64,000 bases of DNA from Streptomyces filamentosus (GTDB lineage: Bacteria > Actinomycetota > Actinomycetes > Streptomycetales > Streptomycetaceae): contig NZ_BNBE01000001.1 of NCBI RefSeq assembly GCF_014654895.1, positions 2,951,001 to 3,015,000 of the forward strand, written 5' to 3'. Below are positions 17,227 through 25,631 of this stretch, one piece after another (the stretch's first letter is position 1; each line of letters opens with the position of its first letter). Below the pieces are notes generated by a model, which worked only from the letters and a program-made list of their open reading frames with translations, was not told the origin of the DNA and did no database searches. Both the position numbers and the translations under genes were made by a program.

Positions 17227-19458
17227 TCAGCGGTTGCCGCGGCCGTGGCCCGGCCGGGAGTCCCCGCCGCCGGTCAGGTCCGGCAGCGTGATGCCCGGGA
17301 GCGGGGAGACCGGCTTGTCGGCCGGCTTGTCGTCCCCGCGGGGCTTGTCGTCGGCGTCGGGCTTGTCCTTCTTCGGGTCCTTGGGCTTCTCCGCCCGCGG
17401 GACCTTGACGTCGACGAAGGACGGGGCGTCGTCGCCGAGCGCGCCGGTCATCGCGATCCGCCAGATCGGGCCGGGGAGGCAGCCGCCGCAGACCTTCTCG
17501 TAGTACTCGCCGCCGATGGTGATGTCGTACATCTCGTCGCGCTTGCCGACGTCGTCGCCGACCCAGACGGCGGTCGACAGGTCCGGGGTGTAGCCGACGA
17601 ACCAGGCGTCCTTGCGGCCCTCGGTGGTACCGGTCTTGCCCGCGTTGTCCCGGTCGCTCAGACCGGCCCGGGTACCGGTGCCGTCCTCGACCACGCCCTT
17701 CAGCATCTGGTTGATGGTGTCGGCGGTGCGGTCGGACATCGCGCGGGTGCACTTGGTCTGCGGCACGTTCAGCTTGTCGCCGTTGGCGGCCTTGACCGAG
17801 TCGATGACGACCGGGACGCAGTAGATGCCGCGGTTGGCGAAGGTCGCGTACACGTTGGCCATGTCGAGCGGGGTGCTCTCCAGGGACCCGAGGGTGGCGG
17901 ACGGGCTCTGCCGGATCGGCTTGCCCAGCTCGCGCTCGTAGCCGACCTTCTTCGCCATCGTCAGCGTCTCGCACAGGCCGGCCATCTGCTCCAGCTTGGC
18001 GAAGTACGTGTTGATGGATTTGCCGAGGGCGCTCGTCATGTCGAACGCGCCCTTCTCGGACTTGAGCTCGTTCTGCACCGACCACTCGGCGTAGCCGGAC
18101 GGCTTGCCGTCGCAGCGGGTGAAGTCGCTCTCCTTCATGGAGATCTTCCACGGCGTGTCGAAGCTCTGCGCCGGGCTCAGGCCCTTCTCCAGGGCCGCCG
18201 CCGCCGTGATCGGCTTGAAGGTCGAGCCGACCGGGAAGCCGTACGTCGTGCCGCCCATCTTGCTGCCGACGGCGAGGTTGAGCGTGGTCTGGTGCTGCTT
18301 CTGGTCCAGGCCGTAGGGACGGGACTGGCTCATCGACAGGATCCGGCCGGTGCCCGGCTTGACCTGGACGACGGCGGTCGCGACCCCGTCGTCCTTGTTG
18401 ACCTTGGCGACGGCGGCCTCGTTCGCCGCGGCCTGGGCCTTCGGGTCGAGCGTGGTCCGGATGGTCAGGCCGCCCAGGTTCCAGAGCTTCTGCCGCTCCT
18501 CGGAGGTCTTGCCGAAGACCGGGTCGTTGAGGACCGTCTTGCGGACGTAGTCGCAGAAGAAGCCGGCGCCGTCGACGGCGGTGATGCAGCCGTTCTTCGG
18601 CGTCTTCACCTTCAGCTTGATCTTGGTGGCCTTGGCCTCGTCGGCCTCCTGCTGGCTGATGTCGCCGACGTCGGCCATGCGCTGGAGGACCACGTTGCGC
18701 CGCTTGGTGGCCTCCTCGATGTCGTTGATGGGGTCGTAGCGGCTGGGCGACTGCACCAGGCCGGCCATCATCGCGGACTCGGGAAGGGTGAGCTTCGAGG
18801 CGGGCTTGGAGAAGTAGCGCTGCGCGGCGGCCTCGATGCCGTACGCCTGCTGCCCGAAGAACGTGATGTTGAGGTAGTTCTCCAGGATCTTCTTCTTGCC
18901 CAGCTCCTCCTCGACCTGGATCGCGTACTTCAGCTCGCGGACCTTGCGGCCGATCGTCTGCTGGGTGGCCTGCGCGACCTTCTCCGGGTCGTCACCGGCC
19001 TCCTCGACGAAGACGTTCTTCACGTACTGCTGGGTCAGCGTGGAGGCACCCTCCGAGACCCCGCCGGACTGCGCGTTCTTGTTGATCGCGCGCAGCACGC
19101 CCTTGAGGTCGATGGCCCCGTGCTCGTAGAAGCGTGCGTCCTCGATCGCGACGAGGGCCTTCTGCACGTAGGGGGAGATCTTGTCCAGCGGGACCACCTT
19201 GCGGTCCCGCGAGTAGACGGTGGCGATCAGCCCGCCCTCGGAGTCCAGGATGGTGGTGCGCTGACTGAGCGGCGGGGTCTTCAGGTTCGAGGGGATCTCG
19301 TCGAACCCCTCCACCGTCCCCTTCGCCGCCAGACCCAGCGCGCCGGCCGCGGGCAGGGCGATGCCCGCCAGCACGGCTCCGGAGAGCACGCTGACACCGA
19401 GGAACTTGGCGGCCTGCTGGGTCCCGGTCAGACCACCGCCCGAGCGCTTCTTTGCCAT
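17227..19458 (-). CDS. Bifunctional class A penicillin-binding protein
   Basis: Polymerises and cross-links peptidoglycan outside the membrane. 743 residues from ATG 19458. One N-terminal membrane anchor (residues about 18-42), a transglycosylase domain with the catalytic Glu in AIEDARFYEHGAID near residue 106 and EGASTLTQQYVKN, then a transpeptidase domain with SxxK = GSTFK near 411, SxN = GKSIN near 479 and KTGT near 606. The C-terminal approximately 70 residues are a charged Lys/Asp/Pro tail. Divergent from wblA, as I recall for the S. coelicolor SCO3580-SCO3579 pair. Confidence 0.96.
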   Translation of the reverse strand: MAKKRSGGGLTGTQQAAKFLGVSVLSGAVLAGIALPAAGALGLAAKGTVEGFDEIPSNLKTPPLSQRTTILDSEGGLIATVYSRDRKVVPLDKISPYVQKALVAIEDARFYEHGAIDLKGVLRAINKNAQSGGVSEGASTLTQQYVKNVFVEEAGDDPEKVAQATQQTIGRKVRELKYAIQVEEELGKKKILENYLNITFFGQQAYGIEAAAQRYFSKPASKLTLPESAMMAGLVQSPSRYDPINDIEEATKRRNVVLQRMADVGDISQQEADEAKATKIKLKVKTPKNGCITAVDGAGFFCDYVRKTVLNDPVFGKTSEERQKLWNLGGLTIRTTLDPKAQAAANEAAVAKVNKDDGVATAVVQVKPGTGRILSMSQSRPYGLDQKQHQTTLNLAVGSKMGGTTYGFPVGSTFKPITAAAALEKGLSPAQSFDTPWKISMKESDFTRCDGKPSGYAEWSVQNELKSEKGAFDMTSALGKSINTYFAKLEQMAGLCETLTMAKKVGYERELGKPIRQSPSATLGSLESTPLDMANVYATFANRGIYCVPVVIDSVKAANGDKLNVPQTKCTRAMSDRTADTINQMLKGVVEDGTGTRAGLSDRDNAGKTGTTEGRKDAWFVGYTPDLSTAVWVGDDVGKRDEMYDITIGGEYYEKVCGGCLPGPIWRIAMTGALGDDAPSFVDVKVPRAEKPKDPKKDKPDADDKPRGDDKPADKPVSPLPGITLPDLTGGGDSRPGHGRGNR

Positions 19459-19843
19459 GGGGGCAGCCTACGTTCTCAATCGCCGGACACACGTATATGC
19501 CTTGGCCTAAGCTGCTCCCAACTGTCACAGGAGTGCGGTCCCGCATCAACCCCTCTGCGTGACATTCGCCTGATTTCCGGCACGAGTTCCGCGTCCCCGA
19601 ATCCGCGGAGACCTCCTGTCCGATTCCGGTGCGTGTGTCAGGGGGTGTCCTTTAGCACACGCATGTCCTCCGCTCACTCCCCTGGGTGATCTGACGCATA
19701 CGCATAGTCCGTTCGGACCATTCAAGATTGGGCCCGAAGGGGGTGTTGCGCTGTCCCCGCCTTCCGTAACGTCCCAACTGGCAGCGGTGAATATGCCGCT
19801 GCCGCCGTGGGGGAGCCTCGATTCGGGAGAGGACGGCGCCGGT
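19459..19843. promoter_or_regulatory. Long divergent PBP / wblA regulatory region
   Basis: 385 bases with a lower G+C than the genes and no credible ORF apart from a possible N-terminal extension of WblA. It contains an inverted repeat (19630-19637 with 19656-19663) and a second near-palindrome at 19674-19689 of the form TCACTCC..GGTGA. The length suggests multiple regulators for wblA. No exact BldD consensus was found. Confidence 0.5.
19630..19663. promoter_or_regulatory. Inverted repeat TGCGTGTG-N18-CACACGCA
   Basis: Eight-base perfect arms separated by 18 bases, about 180-210 bases upstream of the wblA start. May be an operator or an RNA hairpin in the leader. Confidence 0.4.
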
Positions 19844-20188
19844 ATGGGCTGGGTAGCTGACTGGAGTGCGCAGGCGGCCTGCCGCACTACGGATCCGGAT
19901 GAACTTTTCGTCCAGGGAGCGGCACAGAACAGGGCGAAGGCGGTGTGCACCGGCTGCCCGGTGCGCACCGAGTGCCTTGCCGATGCCCTGGACAACCGCG
20001 TGGAGTTCGGTGTGTGGGGCGGCATGACGGAGCGCGAGCGCCGTGCCCTGTTGCGCCGGCGTCCCACGGTCACTTCGTGGCGGCGGCTCCTGGAGACCGC
20101 GCGCACGGAGTACGAGCGCGGCGCGGGCCTGCTGCCCGTCGCCATGCAGGACGACGCGACGTACGAGGAGTACGCCGCGGTCGGATAG
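19844..20188 (+). CDS. wblA: WhiB-like regulator WblA
   Basis: Iron-sulfur transcription factor that in Streptomyces promotes aerial development and represses antibiotic production. 114 residues from ATG 19844. The four cluster ligands are present: Cys in QAACRTTD, and CTGCPVRTEC. The G[VI]WGG turn (FGVWGGMTERERRAL) and a basic C-terminal segment (LLRRRPTVTSWRRLLE) are typical. Sequence agrees with remembered S. coelicolor WblA (SCO3579). GGGAGAGGA lies about 13 bases upstream of ATG 19844; in-frame ATG 19793 and GTG 19787 would add 17-19 residues. Convergent with the ArsA pair. Confidence 0.95.
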   Translation: MGWVADWSAQAACRTTDPDELFVQGAAQNRAKAVCTGCPVRTECLADALDNRVEFGVWGGMTERERRALLRRRPTVTSWRRLLETARTEYERGAGLLPVAMQDDATYEEYAAVG

Positions 20189-20215
20189 GCCCCGGCCGCC
20201 CCGCCTGAGGTCCCG

Positions 20216-21742
20216 TCAGGACCGGTCGCGCGGGGAGGAGAGGCGTTCACCGACGGCCCGCAGCCCGGCGAGGTCATGCACATCGCCGGGCAGGGCGGCC
20301 ACCTCGGTCACCGGCACCTCCGGGTGGAGGGCCGTGAAGCGGTCCCGCGTGCGCTGCTCGCGCGCGAGCACCCGCATCCGCTCCGCATGCAGCCGGAGCA
20401 GCCCGGCCGTGAGCCGCGCGACGTCCGCCTCGGTGACGTCGGCGCCGGGCGCGGGGGATGCGCCGGACGTACCTGACGTGTCGAGCGCGCCGGAAGCCCC
20501 CGACGTGCCGGACGTGCGGGGCACACCGGAAGCGCCGGTCGCGCTGGAGGTGTGGTCGTTCTCGCTGTCGCTGTCGCTCGTGGTGCGCTCGTCGGTCGCT
20601 TCGGCCGTGGGGGCGGCCGGGGATGCGGCGGTGTCCGCGGAGGCGGGGCGTGCGGAAGGGGAGTCGGCGGCGGTGGCGGGGCGGGACGGCCCGGACGACG
20701 CGGCCGGGACGTCACTGCGTCCAGTCTTCCCGGCCCCCTGATCCACCATGCGGCCCTCGTCAAGATTTTCCGCGGCGGCCCGCGCCCGCTCGGCCGAGAG
20801 GCCCTCCGCGCCGCTGCCGTGCACCCGGTTGAGCACCAGCCCCGCGAGCGGCATGCCCTCGGCGGCCAGCCGCTCCACGAAGTACGCCGCCTCCCGCAGC
20901 GCGTCCCGCTCCGGCGCCGCGACCACCAGGAAGGCCGTGCCCGGGGCCTGGAGCAGCCGGTACGTGGCGTCCGCCCGTGTCCGGAAGCCGCCGAACATCG
21001 TGTCCATCGCGGCCACGAAGGTCTGCACGTCCCCCAGGAACTGGCCGCCGAGCAGCTTCCCCAGCGTCCCCGTCATCATCGACATGCCGACGTTGAGGAA
21101 CTTCATCCCGGCCCGGCCGCCCACCTTCGCCGGCGCCATCAGCAGCTTGATGAACTTCCCGTCCAGGAAGGACCCCAGGCGCTTCGGCGCGTCCAGGAAG
21201 TCCAGCGCCGACCGGGACGGCGGGGTGTCGACGACGATCAGGTCCCACTCGTCCCGGGCCCGCAGCTGGCCCAGCTTCTCCATCGCCATGTACTCCTGCG
21301 TACCGGCGAAACCCGCCGACAGGGACTGGTAGAAGGGGTTCTCCAGGATCGCCCGCGCCCGCGCGGGCTCCGCGTGCGCCTCGACGATCTCGTCGAAGGT
21401 CCGCTTCATGTCCAGCATCATGGCGTGCAGTTCGCCGCCGTCGGGGCCTTTGACGCCGTCCACCCTGCGCGGGGTGTTGTCGAGCGCGTCGATGCCCATC
21501 GACTGGGCCAGCCGCCGGGCCGGGTCGATGGTGAGGACCACCACCCGCCGGCCCCGCTCGGCCGCCCGCACGCCCAGCGCCGCCGCCGTGGTCGTCTTGC
21601 CGACCCCGCCCGAGCCGCAGCAGACGATGATCCGGGTCCCCCGGTCGTCGAGGATCGGGTCGATCTCCAGGGCGGGCCCGGCGTCGAGCCCGCCCGCGGC
21701 GCCGTCCGGGGCCTTCTCCGGCCCGGGGATCCGCTCCGTCAC
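20216..21742 (-). CDS. ArsA/Get3-like ATPase, second of pair, with low-complexity insert
   Basis: 508 residues from GTG 21742, whose GTGA overlaps the stop of the upstream ATPase gene, so the two are translationally coupled. P-loop GSGGVGKTTTAAAL near residue 42, switch VVDTPPSRSALDFLD, and Get3-like methionine-rich helices (AMMLDMKRTFDE, MKFLNVGMSMM). After LNRVHG the protein carries about 75 residues of Ser/Thr/Gly/Pro repeats (TSGTSGASGAL-type) before resuming with a helical C-terminus. Family members are ATPases for membrane-protein or ion handling; no arsenic genes are nearby. Paired genes suggest a heterodimer. Confidence 0.9.
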   Translation of the reverse strand: MTERIPGPEKAPDGAAGGLDAGPALEIDPILDDRGTRIIVCCGSGGVGKTTTAAALGVRAAERGRRVVVLTIDPARRLAQSMGIDALDNTPRRVDGVKGPDGGELHAMMLDMKRTFDEIVEAHAEPARARAILENPFYQSLSAGFAGTQEYMAMEKLGQLRARDEWDLIVVDTPPSRSALDFLDAPKRLGSFLDGKFIKLLMAPAKVGGRAGMKFLNVGMSMMTGTLGKLLGGQFLGDVQTFVAAMDTMFGGFRTRADATYRLLQAPGTAFLVVAAPERDALREAAYFVERLAAEGMPLAGLVLNRVHGSGAEGLSAERARAAAENLDEGRMVDQGAGKTGRSDVPAASSGPSRPATAADSPSARPASADTAASPAAPTAEATDERTTSDSDSENDHTSSATGASGVPRTSGTSGASGALDTSGTSGASPAPGADVTEADVARLTAGLLRLHAERMRVLAREQRTRDRFTALHPEVPVTEVAALPGDVHDLAGLRAVGERLSSPRDRS

Positions 21743-22704
21743 GCCGCACCCACCCCTTGCCTCCGCAGTTCCCTCGCCAGGCGGTAGAGCCCCGCGATGT
21801 CCGCCCCCTCGCCCAGGTACGGCAGTTCGTACACGGGCAGGCCGACGCCGTCCAGGACGGCCCGCTGGGCGCGCTCCAGCTCCACCCGGCGGGCGTGCTC
21901 CGCCGCCTCGTCGAGCAGCGGCTCGACCAGCGCCCCGCCCCCCGGGACCCCGGCGGACACCAGCGCCCGCGCGATCGCCTCCCGGTGGTCGCCGGAGGCG
22001 GCCCGTACCGCCGCCTCGTCCAGGACCTGCGGACGGACCATGTTCACCACCACCCGGCCCACCGGCAGCCCCGCCGCGCGCAGCTCGGCGACGCCGTCCG
22101 CCGTCTCCTGGACCGGCATCTCCTCCAGCAGGGTCACCAGGTGCACCGCCGTCTCGGGGGACTTGAGGACCCCCATCACCGCCTGCGCCTGGTTGTGTAT
22201 CGGGCCGATCCTGGCCAGCCCGGCCACCTCGTCGTTCACGTTGAGGAAGCGGGTGATGCGGCCGGTCGGCGGGGCGTCCATCACCACGTGGTCGTAGACC
22301 GGGCGGCCGTCGCGCTCCCGCCGCCGGACCGCCTCGCACGCCTTCCCGGTCAGCAGGACGTCCCGCACCCCCGGCGCGATCGTCGTCGCGAAGTCGATCG
22401 CCCCGAGCTTCTTCAGGGCCCGCCCCGCGCCGCCCAGTTTGTAGAACATCTGGAGGTAGTCGAGGAGGGCGCGCTCGGCGTCGATCGCCAGCGCGTACAC
22501 CTCGCCGCCGCCCGGAGCCACGGCGATCTTGCGCTCCTCGTAGGGAAGCGCTTCCGTCTCGAAGAGCTGTGCGATGCCCTGTCTGCCTTCGACCTCGACG
22601 AGGAGCGTGCGCTTCCCCTCCGTCGCGAGGGCGAGGGCGAGGGCGGCGGCGACCGTCGTCTTACCGGTACCGCCCTTGCCGCTGACGACCTGGAGCCTGC
22701 TCAC
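21739..22704 (-). CDS. ArsA/Get3-like ATPase, first of pair
   Basis: 321 residues from GTG 22704. The N-terminus VSRLQVVSGKGGTGKTTVAA puts the deviant P-loop near residue 8; VVMDAPPTGRITRFLNV is the switch II region, and VVNMVRP the adenine-loop region. It lacks the conserved cysteines of arsenite-stimulated ArsA, so a role in arsenite export is unlikely. Coupled by a 4-base overlap to the next ATPase. Divergent from the DUF4177 gene. Confidence 0.93.
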   Translation of the reverse strand: MSRLQVVSGKGGTGKTTVAAALALALATEGKRTLLVEVEGRQGIAQLFETEALPYEERKIAVAPGGGEVYALAIDAERALLDYLQMFYKLGGAGRALKKLGAIDFATTIAPGVRDVLLTGKACEAVRRRERDGRPVYDHVVMDAPPTGRITRFLNVNDEVAGLARIGPIHNQAQAVMGVLKSPETAVHLVTLLEEMPVQETADGVAELRAAGLPVGRVVVNMVRPQVLDEAAVRAASGDHREAIARALVSAGVPGGGALVEPLLDEAAEHARRVELERAQRAVLDGVGLPVYELPYLGEGADIAGLYRLARELRRQGVGAA

Positions 22705-22827
22705 GCTGTCGAGCCTAACCACTGGCGGCCCCGCGCAATCAGGGGACCGCCCCGGAGAAGCCCCGGAGCCCGGACCCCAGGGGGAGCCTCGCCGGACCGC
22801 TCCGCCGCAGCGGCTACAGTCGGGCCC

Positions 22828-22983
22828 ATGACCAAGTGGGAGTACGTCACGGTGCCGCTTCTGGTGCACGCGACCAAGCAGATTCTCGACAACTGGGGCC
22901 AGGACGGCTGGGAGCTCGTCCAGGTCGTGCCCGGGCCCAACCCGGAGCAGCTGGTGGCCTACATGAAGCGGCCGCAGCCGTGA
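22828..22983 (+). CDS. DUF4177 small protein
   Basis: 51 residues: MTKWEYVTVPLLVHATKQIL, then DNWGQDGWELVQVVPGP and YMKRP. This is the compact DUF4177 pattern (Trp-Glu-Tyr ... GWELV). Function unknown. No clear ribosome site, so translation may start near the transcript end. The stop overlaps the RidA start by 4 bases, so the two are translationally coupled. Confidence 0.9.
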   Translation: MTKWEYVTVPLLVHATKQILDNWGQDGWELVQVVPGPNPEQLVAYMKRPQP

Positions 22984-23447
22984 GCGCCGTCGAGGCTCGG
23001 ATCGCCGAGCTGGGCCTGAAGCTGCCCGAGGTCGTCCCGCCGCTCGCCGCGTACCAGCCGGCCGTGCAGTCCGGCGTGTACGTCTACACCTCGGGCCAGC
23101 TCCCGATGGTCGGCGGCGAGCTCCCGCTGACCGGCAAGGTCGGCGCCGAGGTGACCGCCGAGGAGGCCAAGAAGCTCGCCGCCACCTGCGCGCTGAACGC
23201 CCTCGCGGCCGTGAAGTCCGTCGCCGGTGACCTCGACCGGATCAAGCGCGTCGTGAAGGTCGTCGGCTTCGTCGCCTCCGCCGCCGACTTCACCGGCCAG
23301 CCCGGCGTCGTCAACGGCGCCAGCGAGCTGCTCGGCGAGATCCTCGGCGACAAGGGCGTCCACGCCCGCAGCGCCGTCGGCGTCACCGTCCTCCCCCTCG
23401 ACGCCCCCGTCGAGGTCGAGGTCCAGGTCGAGCTGACCGGGGCCTGA
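22980..23447 (+). CDS. RidA/YjgF family protein
   Basis: 155 residues from GTG 22980 (GTGA overlap with the DUF4177 gene). Family members hydrolyse reactive enamine/imine intermediates from pyridoxal-phosphate enzymes. Landmarks: VYTSGQLPMVGGELPLTGKV, EEAKKLAATCALNALAAVKS, VKVVGFVASA, and the C-terminal HARSAVGVTVLPLDAPVEVE; the conserved Arg of the active site is present in HARSAVG. This is the longer, SCO-type RidA subgroup. Confidence 0.93.
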   Translation: MSAVEARIAELGLKLPEVVPPLAAYQPAVQSGVYVYTSGQLPMVGGELPLTGKVGAEVTAEEAKKLAATCALNALAAVKSVAGDLDRIKRVVKVVGFVASAADFTGQPGVVNGASELLGEILGDKGVHARSAVGVTVLPLDAPVEVEVQVELTGA

Positions 23448-23448
23448 G

Positions 23449-23660
23449 CCGCCCGTACGGCATCGGTCCGTCCCGTACGGCATCGGGCCGTCCCGGACGG
23501 CGGGCCGCGCCGCGTACGGCGTGAAGCCGCCTCGTACGGCGGGCCGTGCCTCGTACGCCGGGCCGCCGCTCGGTAGGGCGTGAAGCCGCCCCTTACGCCG
23601 GGCCGCGCCCCGTACGGCGGGCCGCCGCCCGGTACGGCGTCGAGCCGCCCCGTACGGCAG
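23449..23660. repeat. Array of CCGTACGGC-type units
   Basis: Roughly a dozen degenerate copies of a unit containing CCGTACGGC(G/A) with GGGCCG, spaced about 15-20 bases, filling the gap between ridA and the NUDIX gene. Each core is itself near-palindromic. No coding sense. Confidence 0.75.
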
Positions 23661-23693
23661 AGCCGGCCGCCCCCGCACGGGGCGGCCGGCTCT
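23659..23693 (+). terminator. Hairpin terminator after ridA repeat region
   Basis: 15-base arms AGAGCCGGCCGCCCC and GGGGCGGCCGGCTCT with a short loop, ending 35 bases before the NUDIX start. Confidence 0.7.
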
Positions 23694-23727
23694 CGTGCAT
23701 TCCGGTCGTTGCGCATAGCATCCGCCC

Positions 23728-24612
23728 ATGTCGAATGGTCAGTGGTACCCGCCGGAATGGCCCGACCGCATCCGCGCCCTCGCCGCCGGCGAGCTGGTGC
23801 CGGTGACGCCCCGGCGCGCCGCCACCGTGCTCCTGCTGCGCGACGCGGACACCGGCCCCGAGGTCCACATGCTGCGCCGCCGCGCCTCCATGGCCTTCGC
23901 GGGCGGCGCGTACGCCTATCCCGGCGGCGGCGTCGACCCGCGCGACGAGCAGCCGGTGCGCTGGGCCGGGCCCCCGCTGGAGGAGTGGGCGGCGCGGCTC
24001 GGGCTCGACGAGCCCGCGCAGGCCCAGGCCGTGGTCTGCGCCGCCGTCCGCGAGACCTTCGAGGAGGCGGGCGTGCTGCTCGCCGGCGAGACCGCCGGCA
24101 CCGTCGTCGGGGACACCACCGGCGAGGACTGGGAGCGGGACCGGCGGGCGCTGGTCGCCCACGAGCTGTCCTTCGCGGACTTCCTCGACCGCCGCGGGCT
24201 CGTGCTCCGCTCCGACCTGCTCGGCGCGTGGGCCCGCTGGATCACCCCCGCGTTCGAACAGCGGCGGTACGACACCTGGTTCTTCGTGGCCGCGCTGCCC
24301 GCCGGGCAGCGCACCCGGGACGTCTCCGGCGAGGCCGACCGCACGGTGTGGACGCGCCCGGCCGACGCCGCCGCCGGCTACGACCGGGGCGAGCTGACGA
24401 TGATGCCGCCGACGATCGCGACCCTGCGCGCCCTCCAGCCCTGCGGCACCGCCGCGGAGGCCCTCGCGGCGGCCGGGAAGCAGGACCTGGCGCCGGTGCT
24501 CGCGCAGGCCCGGATGGAGGGCGACACGCTGGTCCTCAGCTGGCCGGGGCACGACGAGTTCACCAAGCGCGTGGGGAACGCCGCGGGCGACGGGACCGGG
24601 AGCGCCTCGTGA
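23728..24612 (+). CDS. NUDIX hydrolase
   Basis: 294 residues from ATG 23728. The Nudix box is split in the usual way for large relatives: GGAYAYPGGGVDP followed about 35 residues later by AAVRETFEEAGVLLAG, giving the RExxEExG metal-binding core. The N-terminus has an MLRRRASMAFAGG lead-in. Resembles the NUDT19/CoA- or acyl-CoA-diphosphatase-like group, but the substrate is uncertain. Its stop overlaps the start of the MBL gene (GTGA), so the two are coupled. Confidence 0.9.
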   Translation: MSNGQWYPPEWPDRIRALAAGELVPVTPRRAATVLLLRDADTGPEVHMLRRRASMAFAGGAYAYPGGGVDPRDEQPVRWAGPPLEEWAARLGLDEPAQAQAVVCAAVRETFEEAGVLLAGETAGTVVGDTTGEDWERDRRALVAHELSFADFLDRRGLVLRSDLLGAWARWITPAFEQRRYDTWFFVAALPAGQRTRDVSGEADRTVWTRPADAAAGYDRGELTMMPPTIATLRALQPCGTAAEALAAAGKQDLAPVLAQARMEGDTLVLSWPGHDEFTKRVGNAAGDGTGSAS

Positions 24613-25439
24613 CCGATGCCGCCGCCCTGCCCGGACAGCCGCGCGGGGTCGTCGCCTCCGGGCCGGCCACCGCCCGCGCCGTGAACGTGCTCGCGCCCAA
24701 CCCGTCCGCGATGACCCTGGACGGCACCAACACCTGGCTGCTCTCCGAGCCGGACTCGGACCTGGCCGTCGTCGTCGACCCGGGCCCGCTCGACGAGGGC
24801 CACCTGCGGCACGTCGTCGCCACCGCCGAGAAGCTGGGCAAGCGGGTCGCGCTGACCCTGCTGACCCACGGTCACCCGGACCACGCCGAGGGCGCGGGCC
24901 GCTTCGCCGAGCTGACCGGGACGGCCGTCCGCGCGCTCGACCCGGCGCTCCGCCTCGGCGACGAGGGCCTCGGCGAGGGCGACGCGGTGACGGTCGGCGG
25001 CCTGGAGCTGCGGGTGGTGGCGACGCCCGGCCACACCTCCGACTCGCTCTCCTTCCACCTCCCCGCCGACCGCGCGGTGCTCACCGGGGACACGGTCCTC
25101 GGGCGCGGCACGACGATGGTGGCGCATCCGGACGGGCGCCTCGGCGACTACCTGGACTCGCTGCGGCGGCTGCGCTCGCTGACCGTCGACGACGGCGTGC
25201 ACACCGTCCTGCCGGGCCACGGCCCGGTCCTGGAGGACGCCCAGGGGGCCGTGGACTTCTACCTGCGGCACCGGGCGGACCGGCTCGCGCAGGTGGAGGC
25301 TGCGGTCGCGCGCGGCCGGCGGACGGCGCCGGAGGTCGTGGCGGACGTCTACGCGGACGTGCACCGCTCGCTGTGGCCGGCCGCCGAGCTGTCGGTCCGG
25401 GCGCAGCTGGAGTACCTGCGGGAGCGCGGCGCGATCTGA
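24609..25439 (+). CDS. MBL-fold hydrolase (LACTB2-like)
   Basis: 276 residues from GTG 24609. The metal site is complete: THGHPDHAEG near residue 88, ATPGHTSDS, and LTGDTVLG, LPGHGPV. The N-terminal NPSAMTLDGTNTWLL and a C-terminal helical winged domain (RRTAPEVVADVYADV, AQLEYLRERGAI) match LACTB2-like proteins, some of which are ribonucleases. Coupled to the preceding NUDIX gene, suggesting joint nucleotide or RNA cleanup. Confidence 0.92.
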   Translation: MTDAAALPGQPRGVVASGPATARAVNVLAPNPSAMTLDGTNTWLLSEPDSDLAVVVDPGPLDEGHLRHVVATAEKLGKRVALTLLTHGHPDHAEGAGRFAELTGTAVRALDPALRLGDEGLGEGDAVTVGGLELRVVATPGHTSDSLSFHLPADRAVLTGDTVLGRGTTMVAHPDGRLGDYLDSLRRLRSLTVDDGVHTVLPGHGPVLEDAQGAVDFYLRHRADRLAQVEAAVARGRRTAPEVVADVYADVHRSLWPAAELSVRAQLEYLRERGAI

Positions 25440-25487
25440 CCACGCGCCCGGCCCCGGCCCCGGACCCGGCGCCGATCCCCCTCCGGA

Positions 25488-25545
25488 CCGCGACTCCGAC
25501 CGTGATTCCGACCGTGATTCCGACCACGGTCCGGTCACGGTTCGG
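25488..25545. repeat. 12-bp GACCGTGATTCC repeat
   Basis: About three tandem copies followed by diverged copies, in the spacer upstream of the SPFH gene. Slippage-type; could overlap its promoter. Confidence 0.65.
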
Positions 25546-25631
25546 TCCGGTGCCCGTTCCGGGAACCCTCCGGCCTCCCCGCGTGTCTTACGCTCCGCTT
25601 ACATCAGACCGCAGCTCTCGGGGGGAAGCCC

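Noticed and set aside
19674..19689. BldD box upstream of wblA
   Set aside because: TCACTCCCCTGGGTGA has the right half-sites but too many bases between them for the BldD consensus.
23449..23660. Possible CRISPR array
   Set aside because: Units are short, imperfect and not separated by unique spacers of constant length.
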